Positions 54,105 through 62,764 are shown, numbered from the stretch's first letter. The stretch is DNA of 64,000 nucleotides from Psychroflexus curvus (GCF_020164585.1 NZ_JAIQZF010000004.1:337655-401654); one strand, 5' to 3'. The notes: generated from the letters alone by a model not told the origin. Translations and numbers: made by a program.

Positions 54105-54998
54105 TTAATCCTCTTTCTTTAAAGATCTGGGATGAGCCGCTGCATGTACTTTGCTCAATTCCTTAAAATTAGAGTGTGTATAAACCTCTGTAGAAGCCAG
54201 ACTGCTATGCCCCAGTAACTCTTTTATCGCTGTAATTTCAGCCCCTTTATCCAACAGATGCGAAGCAAACGCATGCCTTAATAAATGCGGACTTAATTTT
54301 TGCTTTGTAGATACCTTTTTGAAATACGAATTCACCGTCCTGTATACCAAATTCGGATAAATAGCTTTACCACTTTTGGTTACAAACAACTTTTCGGTGT
54401 CAAGAGCCAAACCTTTTCTTTTTTCCAGATAATCTCCTATCAGAATCAATGTTGAATTCAGCAAAGGAAGCAGTCTTTCTTTGTTGCGTTTTCCAAGAAC
54501 CTTCAACTGGTTTTGCTCAAGATCAATTGAAGACAGGGTTAAATCTATCAGCTCCTGCCTACGCATACCCGTTGAATACAACATCTCAATCATCAAATGA
54601 TCTCTCAGGCCTTCAAAAGAAGAATCCTCAAAATAAGCTGAGAGCTTTTCAAGTTCCAGCAATGAAAAGGCTTCCTGTTCACGCTTAGGCAGTTTCAGGG
54701 ACTTATGCTGAAGCATTGGATTGACTTCAATCGCTTTTACTTTCAGAAGAAATTTAAAAAAGGTTTTAAGTGTTGAAAGTTTTCGGTTGATGGTTTTATT
54801 CGTCAAGTCTTTATCAACAAAGCTCACAATCCATTGTCTTATCATAGGATAATTGACTTCCACAAAATCTCCAGTGTCATATTTTTCCAAAAGAAAAGAC
54901 TGAAACTGATTCAAATCTGAAGCATAGGACGTCAATGTATGCCGGGCATACTTTTTCTCCAACTGAAGATAATCTAAAAAAGCAGTGGTGTAATCCAT
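54105..54998 (-). CDS. xerC: Tyrosine recombinase XerC/XerD family
   Basis: Site-specific recombinase that resolves chromosome dimers at dif (297 aa). The N-terminal SAM-like domain has LQLEKKYARHTLTSYASDLN. Catalytic residues are visible: Arg in STGMRRQELIDL near 148, a Lys in the beta hairpin (LGKRNKERLLPL), HLLRHAFASHLL near 240 with His and Arg, GHSSLASTEVYTH near 267 with His and the nucleophilic Tyr. It lies in the place where flavobacteria keep xerC, between the tRNA-tuf cluster and the acyl-CoA dehydrogenase gene. A chromosomal Xer protein is far more likely than a phage integrase. Confidence 0.92.
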   Translation of the reverse strand: MDYTTAFLDYLQLEKKYARHTLTSYASDLNQFQSFLLEKYDTGDFVEVNYPMIRQWIVSFVDKDLTNKTINRKLSTLKTFFKFLLKVKAIEVNPMLQHKSLKLPKREQEAFSLLELEKLSAYFEDSSFEGLRDHLMIEMLYSTGMRRQELIDLTLSSIDLEQNQLKVLGKRNKERLLPLLNSTLILIGDYLEKRKGLALDTEKLFVTKSGKAIYPNLVYRTVNSYFKKVSTKQKLSPHLLRHAFASHLLDKGAEITAIKELLGHSSLASTEVYTHSNFKELSKVHAAAHPRSLKKED

Positions 54999-55160
54999 AG
55001 AAAAGAGCTGTTTTAAAACAATTTAATTGACACCTTATCCGGATGCTTCAGGAGTTTGAAGATCTCAATATAATCTAATTAGTCAAGATTCTGAAATAAA
55101 TAAAGAATGACAAGGCTATAAGTTTTGAGACAGCTTCTATAATCCACCTATGAATTCAGA

Positions 55161-55232
55161 TTATGTCGCCGGTTTATAATCTTTATTATCAATCAGCATT
55201 TTGGCTGTAATTTCATTTAAATTTAGACTTAC
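55161..55232 (-). pseudogene. Remnant of the 3' end of an acyl-CoA dehydrogenase gene
   Basis: Read on the minus strand, the last 24 codons give SLNLNEITAKMLIDNKDYKPAT followed by a stop. The intact gene at 55543 ends SEILKEIIAKMVIDNKDYKPAT and stop. The match runs to the stop codon and breaks off upstream. This is a truncated duplicate, from a lost paralogue or a partial duplication. Confidence 0.85.
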
Positions 55233-55282
55233 TAGGTTAAATTCAATTACCTAAATTATTTTAAAGCAAAATACACTGTTTA

Positions 55283-55475
55283 TGTTCGAGTACTTCAATA
55301 CTTCGGTACAAACTTAGTCGAGATGAAGTTAGTTCTCAACTCCGCTCAAACTTAAACAAAACAGAAGGGTATCAATGAACTAAACGAAAGAAAAGGCCAT
55401 TCATAGCCCTTATGTTCATCAAGACAGGCTCGATGCTAAAACATGAGTAATCCGTAACATTCTATTAAATAAAAT
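55283..55475 (+). repeat. Dispersed CTCGACTCCGCTCGA-type repeat, copy 3
   Basis: It begins GTTCGAGTACTTCA, continues GGTACAAACTTAGTCGAG and CTCAACTCCGCTCAAACTTA, and ends with CGATGCTAAAACAT (55431-55444) and an AT-rich tail, in the same order as copy 2 at 13982. The middle has been enlarged or replaced by other DNA. Confidence 0.6.
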
Positions 55476-55542
55476 TAAATTTCCATAGGCTCTTAGCGAC
55501 ATTATTTCTAATATTTTGTCTTTTTCGCCAGCCTCATAATCA

Positions 55543-56709
55543 TTAAGTCGCCGGCTTATAGTCTTTATTGTCGATGACCATTTTGGCAATGATTTCTTTT
55601 AAGATCTCTGATGTCCCACCTCCGATAGGCCCTAATCGGCTATCACGGAACATTCTTGCAAGTGGGTAATCTTCGATATAACCATAACCACCAAGCATTT
55701 GTAAGCAATCGTAAATGACCTCATCAGCTATTTTAGTAGAAAGCAATTTAGACATCGTCGCTTCTTTCACCACATATTCGCCTTCGTCCAAACGTTTTGC
55801 AGTGGTATAGTTAAACGCCTTAGCCATTTCAACTTCACTGCTTCGCTCTGCTATTTTATGTCTTAAGGCCTGAAATTTATCGATGGTCTGCCCAAAAGCT
55901 TCACGCTCGGACATATACTGAATGGCATACTCAAGGGCATACTCTGCTCTCGCGTGTGCATTCACCCCCATAATCAAACGTTCCAAGGCAAAATGCTGCA
56001 TAATGTAAGGGAAACCCTGATTGCGTTCACCCATCAAATGAGATTTAGGAATCTCTACATTATCAAATGCCAGTTCTGCCGTATCCGAAGCTCTCCAGCC
56101 TAATTTATTAAGTTTTGTAGCAGAAATACCAGGCGTTTCTCTATCTACAATAAAAATACTCATGCCCTTTCCGCCTTTCTCAGGAGCTGTTTTGGCTGCT
56201 ACAACTAAATAGTCTGCATAAACACCGTTGGTGATAAAGGTTTTAGAACCATTGATGACAAAAGAATCTTCTTTCTCAACAGCAGTCGTTTTCATCCCTG
56301 CCACATCCGACCCTCCAAAAGGCTCTGTGATACAAAGACAGCCGATCATATCACCATTGATAGAAGCAGATAAGTATTTTTCCTTGATTTCCTCGCTACC
56401 TTCTTTGTTGACGTGAGTCATAGCCAGGTAGGCGTGAGCCCAGATCGCTGCGGCAAAGCCTCCTGAATTGATTTTTTGAAGCTCTTCCAGAAGAATGATT
56501 GTATAAAACAAATCCAGATCTAAACCCCCATATTTTTCAGGATAAGCAAGACCAAAATAACCCATTTCACCAAATTTCTTCCAAATAAAACGCTCAATAG
56601 TTCCTTCTTCTTCCCATTTGTCAAGGTGAGGAACCACTTCTTTCTGAAGAAATTCCTGTAAACTTTTTCTGAACATTTCATGCTCTTCGCTAAAATACAT
56701 ATGATTCAT
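55543..56709 (-). CDS. Acyl-CoA dehydrogenase
   Basis: FAD-dependent acyl-CoA dehydrogenase (388 aa). It has CLCITEPFGGSDVAGMKTTA near 127, FITNGVYADYLVVAAKT near 158, the middle beta domain, QTIDKFQALRHKIAERSSEVEMA near 272 and QMLGGYGYIEDYPLARMFRD near 340. At the site where medium-chain enzymes carry the catalytic Glu (YEGT), it reads IGGGTSEI. The base may instead sit in helix G (ALERLIMG near 232), as in long-chain and isovaleryl-CoA types. The substrate is not certain. Second-to-last in line behind the AGCS symporter and HhH genes. Confidence 0.9.
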   Translation of the reverse strand: MNHMYFSEEHEMFRKSLQEFLQKEVVPHLDKWEEEGTIERFIWKKFGEMGYFGLAYPEKYGGLDLDLFYTIILLEELQKINSGGFAAAIWAHAYLAMTHVNKEGSEEIKEKYLSASINGDMIGCLCITEPFGGSDVAGMKTTAVEKEDSFVINGSKTFITNGVYADYLVVAAKTAPEKGGKGMSIFIVDRETPGISATKLNKLGWRASDTAELAFDNVEIPKSHLMGERNQGFPYIMQHFALERLIMGVNAHARAEYALEYAIQYMSEREAFGQTIDKFQALRHKIAERSSEVEMAKAFNYTTAKRLDEGEYVVKEATMSKLLSTKIADEVIYDCLQMLGGYGYIEDYPLARMFRDSRLGPIGGGTSEILKEIIAKMVIDNKDYKPAT

Positions 56710-56734
56710 ATCTGATATATCTAATTTTTGTATA

Positions 56735-57619
56735 TTATTCTTTAATTTCCAAATATAATTGAATTCTATCTAAATTATACTTAGGAAAATCCTCAATTTT
56801 TGATAATTCTTCAAAACTTGTAATACCTTCTCTCAATTTTATAAAGTTGACAATCGTTCTGGCCATTTCGTAATCGAAATAAGGAAGCTCGGATAAAGCT
56901 AACACGCTTATCGTGTTTATGTTCTGCTTTTCAACCTTAACCGGATGCTTTAAAACCATCTTTTCCTGCAGATTCTGAATAGCCTCAGCTTTTAACCCAT
57001 ACACATCTTTCAACTGAATGACATCTACAAAGCCTCCCAGTTTTTCTCTGTAGGAGATGATTCTGCCCGCAAGGATTTCCCCAATGCCTGAAACTTCAAT
57101 CAAGTCCGATTCAGTGACCGAATTCAAATCTTTCTTTTCTGAATAAGTCAGTGACTTACGACTTCTGTCTGGTGACTTACTGCTTTCGGCAGCCATAACC
57201 CACTCCGGAAATTTGAAGTATGAACTGTATTCAGACATCCATGCATCGGATACCTGAGTGACCTCCTGGAACTGAGCCTTAGAATTGATCCATTGGTCTG
57301 TTGCCCTGGATTCCATAAGCCTGTCGATTTCTTCTACGCTCATTCCCAAAGTATACCCTTTATAATCAGTTATAAAATTAGGATTAAAAGGATAAATCCT
57401 TCTCTGATTGTCAAGGCTTTGTTTATTTTTTAACGAATCTACAAGGCGCTGAATGGAATCTTCGATTTTTGAAAATTCGGAATTGGTTTCAGAATTGGAA
57501 ATGGAGTTCAAACTCCAGTAATTAAAAGCAATGCCTATGATCAAAATGAGACAAAATATAAAAATTCCGTTTCGGTCACCTTTGGTGTAGCCGAAACGGA
57601 ATTTTCTATTGGAATTCAT
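56735..57619 (-). CDS. Helix-hairpin-helix protein, membrane-anchored (ComEA-like)
   Basis: A 294 aa protein with an N-terminal membrane anchor (NGIFIFCLILIIGIAFNYW near residue 19), a long middle region rich in Ser and charged residues, and two to three HhH motifs in the C-terminal half: VTESDLIEVSGIGEILAGRI near 180, VYGLKAEAIQNL, and ALSELPYFDYEMARTIVNF near 250. HhH motifs bind DNA non-specifically; ComEA is the DNA receptor in transformation. Whether this one serves DNA uptake cannot be told. It lies 9 bp behind the AGCS symporter gene and before the acyl-CoA dehydrogenase. Confidence 0.82.
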   Translation of the reverse strand: MNSNRKFRFGYTKGDRNGIFIFCLILIIGIAFNYWSLNSISNSETNSEFSKIEDSIQRLVDSLKNKQSLDNQRRIYPFNPNFITDYKGYTLGMSVEEIDRLMESRATDQWINSKAQFQEVTQVSDAWMSEYSSYFKFPEWVMAAESSKSPDRSRKSLTYSEKKDLNSVTESDLIEVSGIGEILAGRIISYREKLGGFVDVIQLKDVYGLKAEAIQNLQEKMVLKHPVKVEKQNINTISVLALSELPYFDYEMARTIVNFIKLREGITSFEELSKIEDFPKYNLDRIQLYLEIKE

Positions 57620-57628
57620 CAGATGAAT

Positions 57629-59704
57629 TTATTTTTTCAAAACCTCTTTTTGAAAGATCTGACCAGACTTTAATTTGGCCATATATTCTCTTAGATCTTT
57701 TCTGACTTCACCAGACATGATGTACAGACCAATAATATTAGGAAAAGACATCGCTAAGATCATCATATCTGAAAAATCAAGTACAGCTCCTAAACTTACG
57801 GATGCTCCAAGTACAACGAAAAACAAGAAAATAACTTTATAAATGATTTCAGAACGGTTACTTCTTCCGAAGAGGTAAGTCCAGGCTCTCATACCATAGT
57901 AAGACCAGGAGATCATTGTTGAAAAAGCAAACAAAAAGACGGCTGCAGAAAGCACATAAGGGAACCAGGAAATAACACTACCAAAAGCCTGGGTAGTCAG
58001 CTGAACTCCTGAAACGCCTTCCACTTCGTGCATCCCTGTGAAAATAAGAACAAGTGCGGTAAGTGTACAGACCACAACGGTATCGATAAAAGGCTCGAGT
58101 AAAGCGACAAAACCTTCGGAAGCAGGATGGTTGGTTTTTGCTGCAGAGTGAGCAATAGCAGCAGACCCTACACCAGCTTCGTTGGAAAATGCTGCACGCT
58201 GGAAACCGACGACAAGCACACCTATAAACCCGCCTTTAAGTGCTGTAGGAGTAAAAGCTCCACTGAAAATTGCACTGAAAGCAGGCCCTATGTTTTCGAT
58301 GTTCATACCGATAACAACTAAAGCACCTACCACATAAGTAGCAGCCATAACAGGTACTACCTTACCGGTCACTTTAGCGATACTGTTGATACCACCGATG
58401 ATAACCACTCCCACTAAAATCGCCAGGAAAACTCCAAAATAGAAACCACTGTCGCTGTCCAGAAAAGGGATTTGATTGGATAAAATCTCAAAAGACTGAT
58501 TGGCCTGGAACATATTTCCACCACCAAAAGAAGCACCGATACCAAGAACCGCAAAAAAGGCAGCTAAAAACTTACCTAATTTACCAAGGTTTCTTTTTTC
58601 AAGTCCGTATCTTAAGTAATTCATCGGACCTCCAAAAATTCTACCCTCTTTATTAATAAATCTATATTTCACCCCAAGTGTACATTCCACAAATTTGGAA
58701 GACATTCCCAGAAGACCGGCTAAAATCATCCAGAATGTAGCTCCTGCCCCACCCAGCGATACAGCAATTGCTACACCAGCAATATTTCCCAAACCAACTG
58801 TAGCGGAAACCGCAGTTGCCAGGGCCTGAAAGTGTGTAATGCTGCCGGGAGCATTAGGCTCGTCGTATTTTCCTCTGGCTAATTGAATTGCATGTTTAAA
58901 CCCGCGAATGTTGATAAAGCCCATTCTAAATGTAAAAAAGGCAGCTCCTAAGATTAACCAAATCACAATAAAAGGAATTCCTTTTTTAAGTGGAGTTCCG
59001 TTAGGGTTTGTCAGAGCAATCGGCTCGTCATAGGTGATTGCACCAAATTTATGGGCATTCTGAGCGATGACATCTGCTTCATTCTCTGGATTATAAATGA
59101 ATTCTCCCTCAGGAGTTATAAATTGAATTTTACCATTAGCTTCTGCCTGAACGGTTAGTGTTTGTCCATCGATATCTATAACCGCAACATCCTGTCCTTT
59201 GTTGACATGGACATTTTCAGTAACCAGCCATTCTTTTAAAAGAAACTGACGCTCTGTATTGGGTTCCCATTTTGGAGAGAAGAGTAATTTTTCACTCGTA
59301 TATACAATAGGATCATATATTCCTGTTGCAGCGAATGGATCCCAAAACAAAATGCTTCCCATGGCATCTACAACTGGCTGAAACGTCCCGTTAAAATTCT
59401 CTACAATGGATTCAGCATCAATTTTAAACGTTTTGTCTATACTTTCTCCACTGGCATCTGTGACTTTAACTCTGTAAGGAATTCCCTCGGTAAGATCACT
59501 GGCCGTATTAGACGTAAGCGGTACATCATTTTTGGACCACTGATAGGTGTAAGGAGGTGTTCCTCCGGTGACTTCTAAATCGATTTGCCCATCATTTATC
59601 TTGTCAGATGGATTAATGACTGTCACTTTAACTTGCAGGTTTTGTGCAAATAAGAATGACATACTAAATAAAAGCAATCCAAGAAGCGTGATATTTCTTA
59701 CCAT
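57629..59704 (-). CDS. AGCS-family sodium:amino acid symporter with N-terminal SprB-like and lipoyl-like extension
   Basis: A 691 aa protein, about 200 residues longer than a standard sodium:alanine symporter. After a signal peptide (MVRNITLLGLLLFSMSFLFA then Q) comes an Ig-like SprB-type repeat (DGQIDLEVTGGTPPYTYQW near 40). A biotinyl/lipoyl-like segment with VHVNKGQDVAVIDIDG near 170 follows. The AGCS transporter domain starts near residue 245 with about 11 membrane segments and the signature SATVGLGNIAGVAIAVSLGG near 300. The extension would face the periplasm. Substrate likely alanine or glycine with Na+. Confidence 0.88.
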   Translation of the reverse strand: MVRNITLLGLLLFSMSFLFAQNLQVKVTVINPSDKINDGQIDLEVTGGTPPYTYQWSKNDVPLTSNTASDLTEGIPYRVKVTDASGESIDKTFKIDAESIVENFNGTFQPVVDAMGSILFWDPFAATGIYDPIVYTSEKLLFSPKWEPNTERQFLLKEWLVTENVHVNKGQDVAVIDIDGQTLTVQAEANGKIQFITPEGEFIYNPENEADVIAQNAHKFGAITYDEPIALTNPNGTPLKKGIPFIVIWLILGAAFFTFRMGFINIRGFKHAIQLARGKYDEPNAPGSITHFQALATAVSATVGLGNIAGVAIAVSLGGAGATFWMILAGLLGMSSKFVECTLGVKYRFINKEGRIFGGPMNYLRYGLEKRNLGKLGKFLAAFFAVLGIGASFGGGNMFQANQSFEILSNQIPFLDSDSGFYFGVFLAILVGVVIIGGINSIAKVTGKVVPVMAATYVVGALVVIGMNIENIGPAFSAIFSGAFTPTALKGGFIGVLVVGFQRAAFSNEAGVGSAAIAHSAAKTNHPASEGFVALLEPFIDTVVVCTLTALVLIFTGMHEVEGVSGVQLTTQAFGSVISWFPYVLSAAVFLFAFSTMISWSYYGMRAWTYLFGRSNRSEIIYKVIFLFFVVLGASVSLGAVLDFSDMMILAMSFPNIIGLYIMSGEVRKDLREYMAKLKSGQIFQKEVLKK

Positions 59705-59859
59705 AAGGCTATTTAAGGTTTAATTTTTCAAAGAATTATTGTTATTTAAATCAATACTGTTTAAAAACTTGCCGCAAGATGCAAAAAATATGGTTTGCAA
59801 TCAAACCCTGAGGCTTAAAATCTTTAAGACACTAATTTTTAAAACCTAAAAAATTAACA

Positions 59860-60531
59860 TCACTTGTAAGCACGCATCATGTGGCGCTTCCCCGGAGGTC
59901 CCTCTATAATATCTACCTCAAAACCAATCTCCTGCAAAGCTCTTCTGGCAGTTCCTTTTACACAATAGGTGACAAAAATCCCACCCGGCTTTAAGACCTT
60001 ATAAAAGTTTTGAAAAATAGATTTTTCCCACAACTCTGGCTGAACCCGAGGACCAAAGGCATCATAAAACACCACATCGACCTGATTTTGCAAGCCCAGT
60101 TCTGAAAACATAAGCTTTTGCTTCTTTAGCCGAAACGTTTTGGAAATTTCGACGTGTTTTTCCCATTCGGCCAGATGCAATTGCTCATATAGTTCCTGAG
60201 CGCTTTCCTCACCAAGGGTTTTGTGATAATCCAAAGCCGCTCTCTCCGCTTCACTGACAGGAAAGGCTTCCATCCCTAGATAATCCAGTTGGATATCAGA
60301 CTTTTGAGACCACAAACAAGTCAGTAAGGCATTGAGTCCTGTGCCGAATCCAGCCTCAAGAACTGTCATCGACTGCGGATGACGTTTGTCGACATAGAAA
60401 TCCAGACCCGCCTGAATATAAACGTGCCTGGATTCCTGAACTGCACCGTGTGTGGAATGGTAATGCTCGTCCCAGTCTTCTACTCTTATAGTTTTCGAAC
60501 CGTCTTCGGTAGTGACAATACTTCGTTTCAT
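59860..60531 (-). CDS. mnmD: tRNA (mnm5s2U34)-methyltransferase MnmD-like
   Basis: SAM-dependent methyltransferase that makes the last methyl transfer to the mnm5s2U wobble base (223 aa). It starts with a strand TTEDGSKTIRVEDWDEHYHS-like family opening and HGAVQESRHVYI near 30. The SAM site is LEAGFGTGLNALLT near 65. It continues with VDVVFYDAFGPRVQPELW near 152 and GGIFVTYCVKGTARRAL near 186. Only the methyltransferase half of E. coli MnmC is present, as usual in this phylum. Last gene of an operon with PspC, DUF2851 and SGNH genes. Confidence 0.9.
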   Translation of the reverse strand: MKRSIVTTEDGSKTIRVEDWDEHYHSTHGAVQESRHVYIQAGLDFYVDKRHPQSMTVLEAGFGTGLNALLTCLWSQKSDIQLDYLGMEAFPVSEAERAALDYHKTLGEESAQELYEQLHLAEWEKHVEISKTFRLKKQKLMFSELGLQNQVDVVFYDAFGPRVQPELWEKSIFQNFYKVLKPGGIFVTYCVKGTARRALQEIGFEVDIIEGPPGKRHMMRAYK

Positions 60532-60533
60532 AC

Positions 60534-60764
60534 TTACAGATCAAATACCGAGGTCCGTTTGGTATAGACCAAATCTTTCAATTTAAGCCAAAACGCCAGG
60601 GTGAGGTACAACCCAAAACCAAAGCCGAAAGTTGCAAATGAAATGTAGATAAAGAAGATTCGCACCGATTTGGCTTTCATTCCCAGCGTATCGGCAAGTC
60701 GTGAACTCACGTAAAAGCCGTGTTTCTCAAAAAACGTTCTTAGGTTGTATATAAAATTTTTCAT
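60534..60764 (-). CDS. PspC domain family protein
   Basis: A 76 aa protein with the PspC-type layout: a short cytoplasmic part with SRLADTLGMKAKSVRIFFIY and one hydrophobic segment (FIYISFATFGFGFGLYLTLAF). Stand-alone PspC proteins are thought to sense or stabilise membranes; the function here is unknown. I use ATG 60764 (MKNFIYNLRTFF). The ATG overlaps the DUF2851 stop codon (ATGA), so translation is coupled. It lies 2 bp before mnmD. Confidence 0.82.
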   Translation of the reverse strand: MKNFIYNLRTFFEKHGFYVSSRLADTLGMKAKSVRIFFIYISFATFGFGFGLYLTLAFWLKLKDLVYTKRTSVFDL

Positions 60765-62044
60765 GCGTGTATTAATTCTAAGCCCACCTGGCATTTCAAA
60801 CAGCGATTCATATCACAGTACTGCGTTTTCAACTGAATTAAAGCCTGACTTTCCAAAGCTGATGTTGCCAGTTTGGGCTTTAAGCGTTCAAATCCTTTGG
60901 TCAGCCTGTTCATCTCCGGTCTTAAACTTGAAATAATCGGATAAATACTGTCTTCAAAATCCAGCTGACCTTTATAAGAGTTGAAAGCGAATTTCAAAGG
61001 TAATATAGTATTTATGATCACTAAATCTTTGAAAGATAAACTTAATTTTTTCATTTTAGCTTTGCTTTTCCTGCCAAAACTGTAATGCGTTTCCCAGTAG
61101 CCTGTGGCCTTTGCCTCCAGTAAGCCGTAGAGTTCTTTTTTGGTTTTACACTGAATTAGCCTTGAGAACACCTGAGGTTTTTCAGCATATAAATTACAAA
61201 ATTGAGATAACCTGATGCTCGGGAAATTGTCTGGTCGAAGTCTGAAGTATTTCACTTGACTTGTGACCGGCACGTTCAACTGAAATTTTTGGCTGAGGAA
61301 TTTAAACTCATTTTGAAGGTTGTTTACATACCTTTCCTCGCTTTCAGCGGGAAGCATCCCACACAAACCAAAACACAAGGCTTCCAGCTGTATAGGATTT
61401 TGAAAGCATTTTTGAAAGACTTTAAAATCGGCAGCAGAACTCATCTGTAAAAAAGCTTCTCCATTCACATTAAGCCCAAAGGCTTTAGCCATCAGCTTAA
61501 AGCCTACCTCATCCCAGTTGTTATTGGACACTTTCAATAAATTCAGTATAAGCTGATTTTTTTCCTGCAGGCGTTCCACATATAAACGCTCCAGCCAGTA
61601 AGCTAGTTTAAAGTCATCAACCTCATCAAAATGAGTCTCGCAATTGATCCATTTGTCAGATTTATTCTCCAATAATTCATGATAGGCCTCTAACTGAGAT
61701 TTCGAAACATAGCTTTTCAGTTCCAGGCAGGGAATTTCAGTTTCATTTTTTCTGAAAATGCTCATGTCATCTTCCCAGACCACATGTAAAATCACATTAT
61801 CGTAGGCAGGATCCGTCTCGTGATGATGCGCATACCAGTCTGAAGACCTCAGGTGAATTTCCAGATTACCGACCCAGTGCTGACCTTCGAGATGGATTTC
61901 AGCTTTAAAAAAATCGGGGCCTGATTCGGTTTCGTTGTGAAGCCCGGTGTGCAGGATTTGAAGATCTTCTCCACGCGTGGTCTTGAGCTGATTCATGTTC
62001 AGCTTTTTGTACTTCCACAGGCTATGAAGAAAGGCTTCCTGCAT
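60761..62044 (-). CDS. DUF2851 family protein
   Basis: A 427 aa protein of a Bacteroidetes family of unknown function. The N-terminal half carries the family signature: HNETESGPDFFKAEIHLEG near residue 36, then WVGNLEIHLRSSDWYAHHH near 58 and YDNVILHVVWEDD near 80. The C-terminal half is helical with a pair of Cys (CDMNRCLKC) near the end. The acidic and histidine residues in the N-terminal half could form a nuclease-like metal site, but I would not assign an activity. It is coupled to the PspC gene and starts 1 bp after the SGNH gene. Confidence 0.88.
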   Translation of the reverse strand: MQEAFLHSLWKYKKLNMNQLKTTRGEDLQILHTGLHNETESGPDFFKAEIHLEGQHWVGNLEIHLRSSDWYAHHHETDPAYDNVILHVVWEDDMSIFRKNETEIPCLELKSYVSKSQLEAYHELLENKSDKWINCETHFDEVDDFKLAYWLERLYVERLQEKNQLILNLLKVSNNNWDEVGFKLMAKAFGLNVNGEAFLQMSSAADFKVFQKCFQNPIQLEALCFGLCGMLPAESEERYVNNLQNEFKFLSQKFQLNVPVTSQVKYFRLRPDNFPSIRLSQFCNLYAEKPQVFSRLIQCKTKKELYGLLEAKATGYWETHYSFGRKSKAKMKKLSLSFKDLVIINTILPLKFAFNSYKGQLDFEDSIYPIISSLRPEMNRLTKGFERLKPKLATSALESQALIQLKTQYCDMNRCLKCQVGLELIHA

Positions 62045-62045
62045 G

Positions 62046-62714
62046 TCAGAACTGCTTTAACTGTTCGGCTACGTTTTCCTTAAAACTCTCTACCCAGGCT
62101 TTATACTGCTCCCCGCTTGGGTGCAGCAAATCTTCCGCCAGCATCACCTTGTCTCTGTGTAAAGGCCTACTGAGCTGTTGAAGCGGGTAATAAGCCACCC
62201 CATAACGCTGACTTATTTTTTGGATATAGCGGTTATAGCGCTTTAACCGAGAAGAAACGTTCTTTAGGCTTTTATCCTGAGCAAATTCAGACAAACTATA
62301 GTCTGGAATTCCGACAACAAACACGCCCTTTTGATCATGTGCACTCAGAGCAATCGCGGTTTGCACCAAGTCTTCGAATTCGGTTTTGAATGTTCTAAAA
62401 GGTTTTTTCTGATACTGGTTATTAACTCCGATCAGAAGAGAGACCAGATCAAAAGAATTGGGTTTGTAGTCTTGAGAAGCGATAGAATCCTGCAGCTCAT
62501 CGGTACGCCAGCCCGTCACTGCAATGATTTCCGGATTCTGAATGTCGTAACCTTCCGCTCTTAGGTAAGCAGTCAGTTGAAACGGCCAGGATTCAGACTC
62601 TGGAACTTTTTCACCAATGGTGTAAGAGTCGCCTAAGGCTAAATAACGAAGAGGTTTCTGACTAAACGCCTGAGACATAACTAAAAGAATTAATCCGGAT
62701 AGTATTGATTTCAT
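62046..62714 (-). CDS. SGNH/GDSL family hydrolase, secreted
   Basis: A 222 aa esterase-type enzyme with a signal peptide (MKSILSGLILLVMSQAFS then Q). Block I is ALGDSYTIGEKV with the nucleophilic Ser near residue 29, block III has GVNNQY with the oxyanion Asn, and block V is DLLHPSGEQY with the catalytic Asp and His. The substrate is unknown. I start at ATG 62714. The frame is open six codons further to a TTG at 62732, but that TTG is part of the promoter box TATTTTTG. First gene of the four-gene operon. Confidence 0.88.
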   Translation of the reverse strand: MKSILSGLILLVMSQAFSQKPLRYLALGDSYTIGEKVPESESWPFQLTAYLRAEGYDIQNPEIIAVTGWRTDELQDSIASQDYKPNSFDLVSLLIGVNNQYQKKPFRTFKTEFEDLVQTAIALSAHDQKGVFVVGIPDYSLSEFAQDKSLKNVSSRLKRYNRYIQKISQRYGVAYYPLQQLSRPLHRDKVMLAEDLLHPSGEQYKAWVESFKENVAEQLKQF

Positions 62715-62729
62715 ATTCAAAGCTATTCT

Positions 62730-62737
62730 CAAAAATA
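62730..62737 (-). promoter_or_regulatory. Predicted -7 promoter box of the SGNH-DUF2851-PspC-mnmD operon
   Basis: TATTTTTG on the minus strand, 15 nt before the ATG at 62714. It decides the start of the SGNH gene. Confidence 0.5.
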
Positions 62738-62764
62738 AGAAAGATTTAGGTATCTAAGGCAGTA

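Larger units (their letters stand above)
54999..55542. other. Repeat-rich gap with gene debris
   Basis: The 544 bp between xerC and the acyl-CoA dehydrogenase gene hold no intact gene. They contain a decayed copy of the 3' end of the dehydrogenase gene (55161-55232) and copy 3 of the dispersed repeat (55283-55475). I looked for rpsU, which I remember near xerC in relatives, and did not find it. Confidence 0.7.

Noticed and set aside
54105..54998. The tyrosine recombinase as integrase of a mobile element that made the tRNA-end repeats
   Set aside because: Its sequence and place fit chromosomal XerC. Nothing between it and the tRNAs looks like an element with attachment ends, although its closeness to the repeats is noted.
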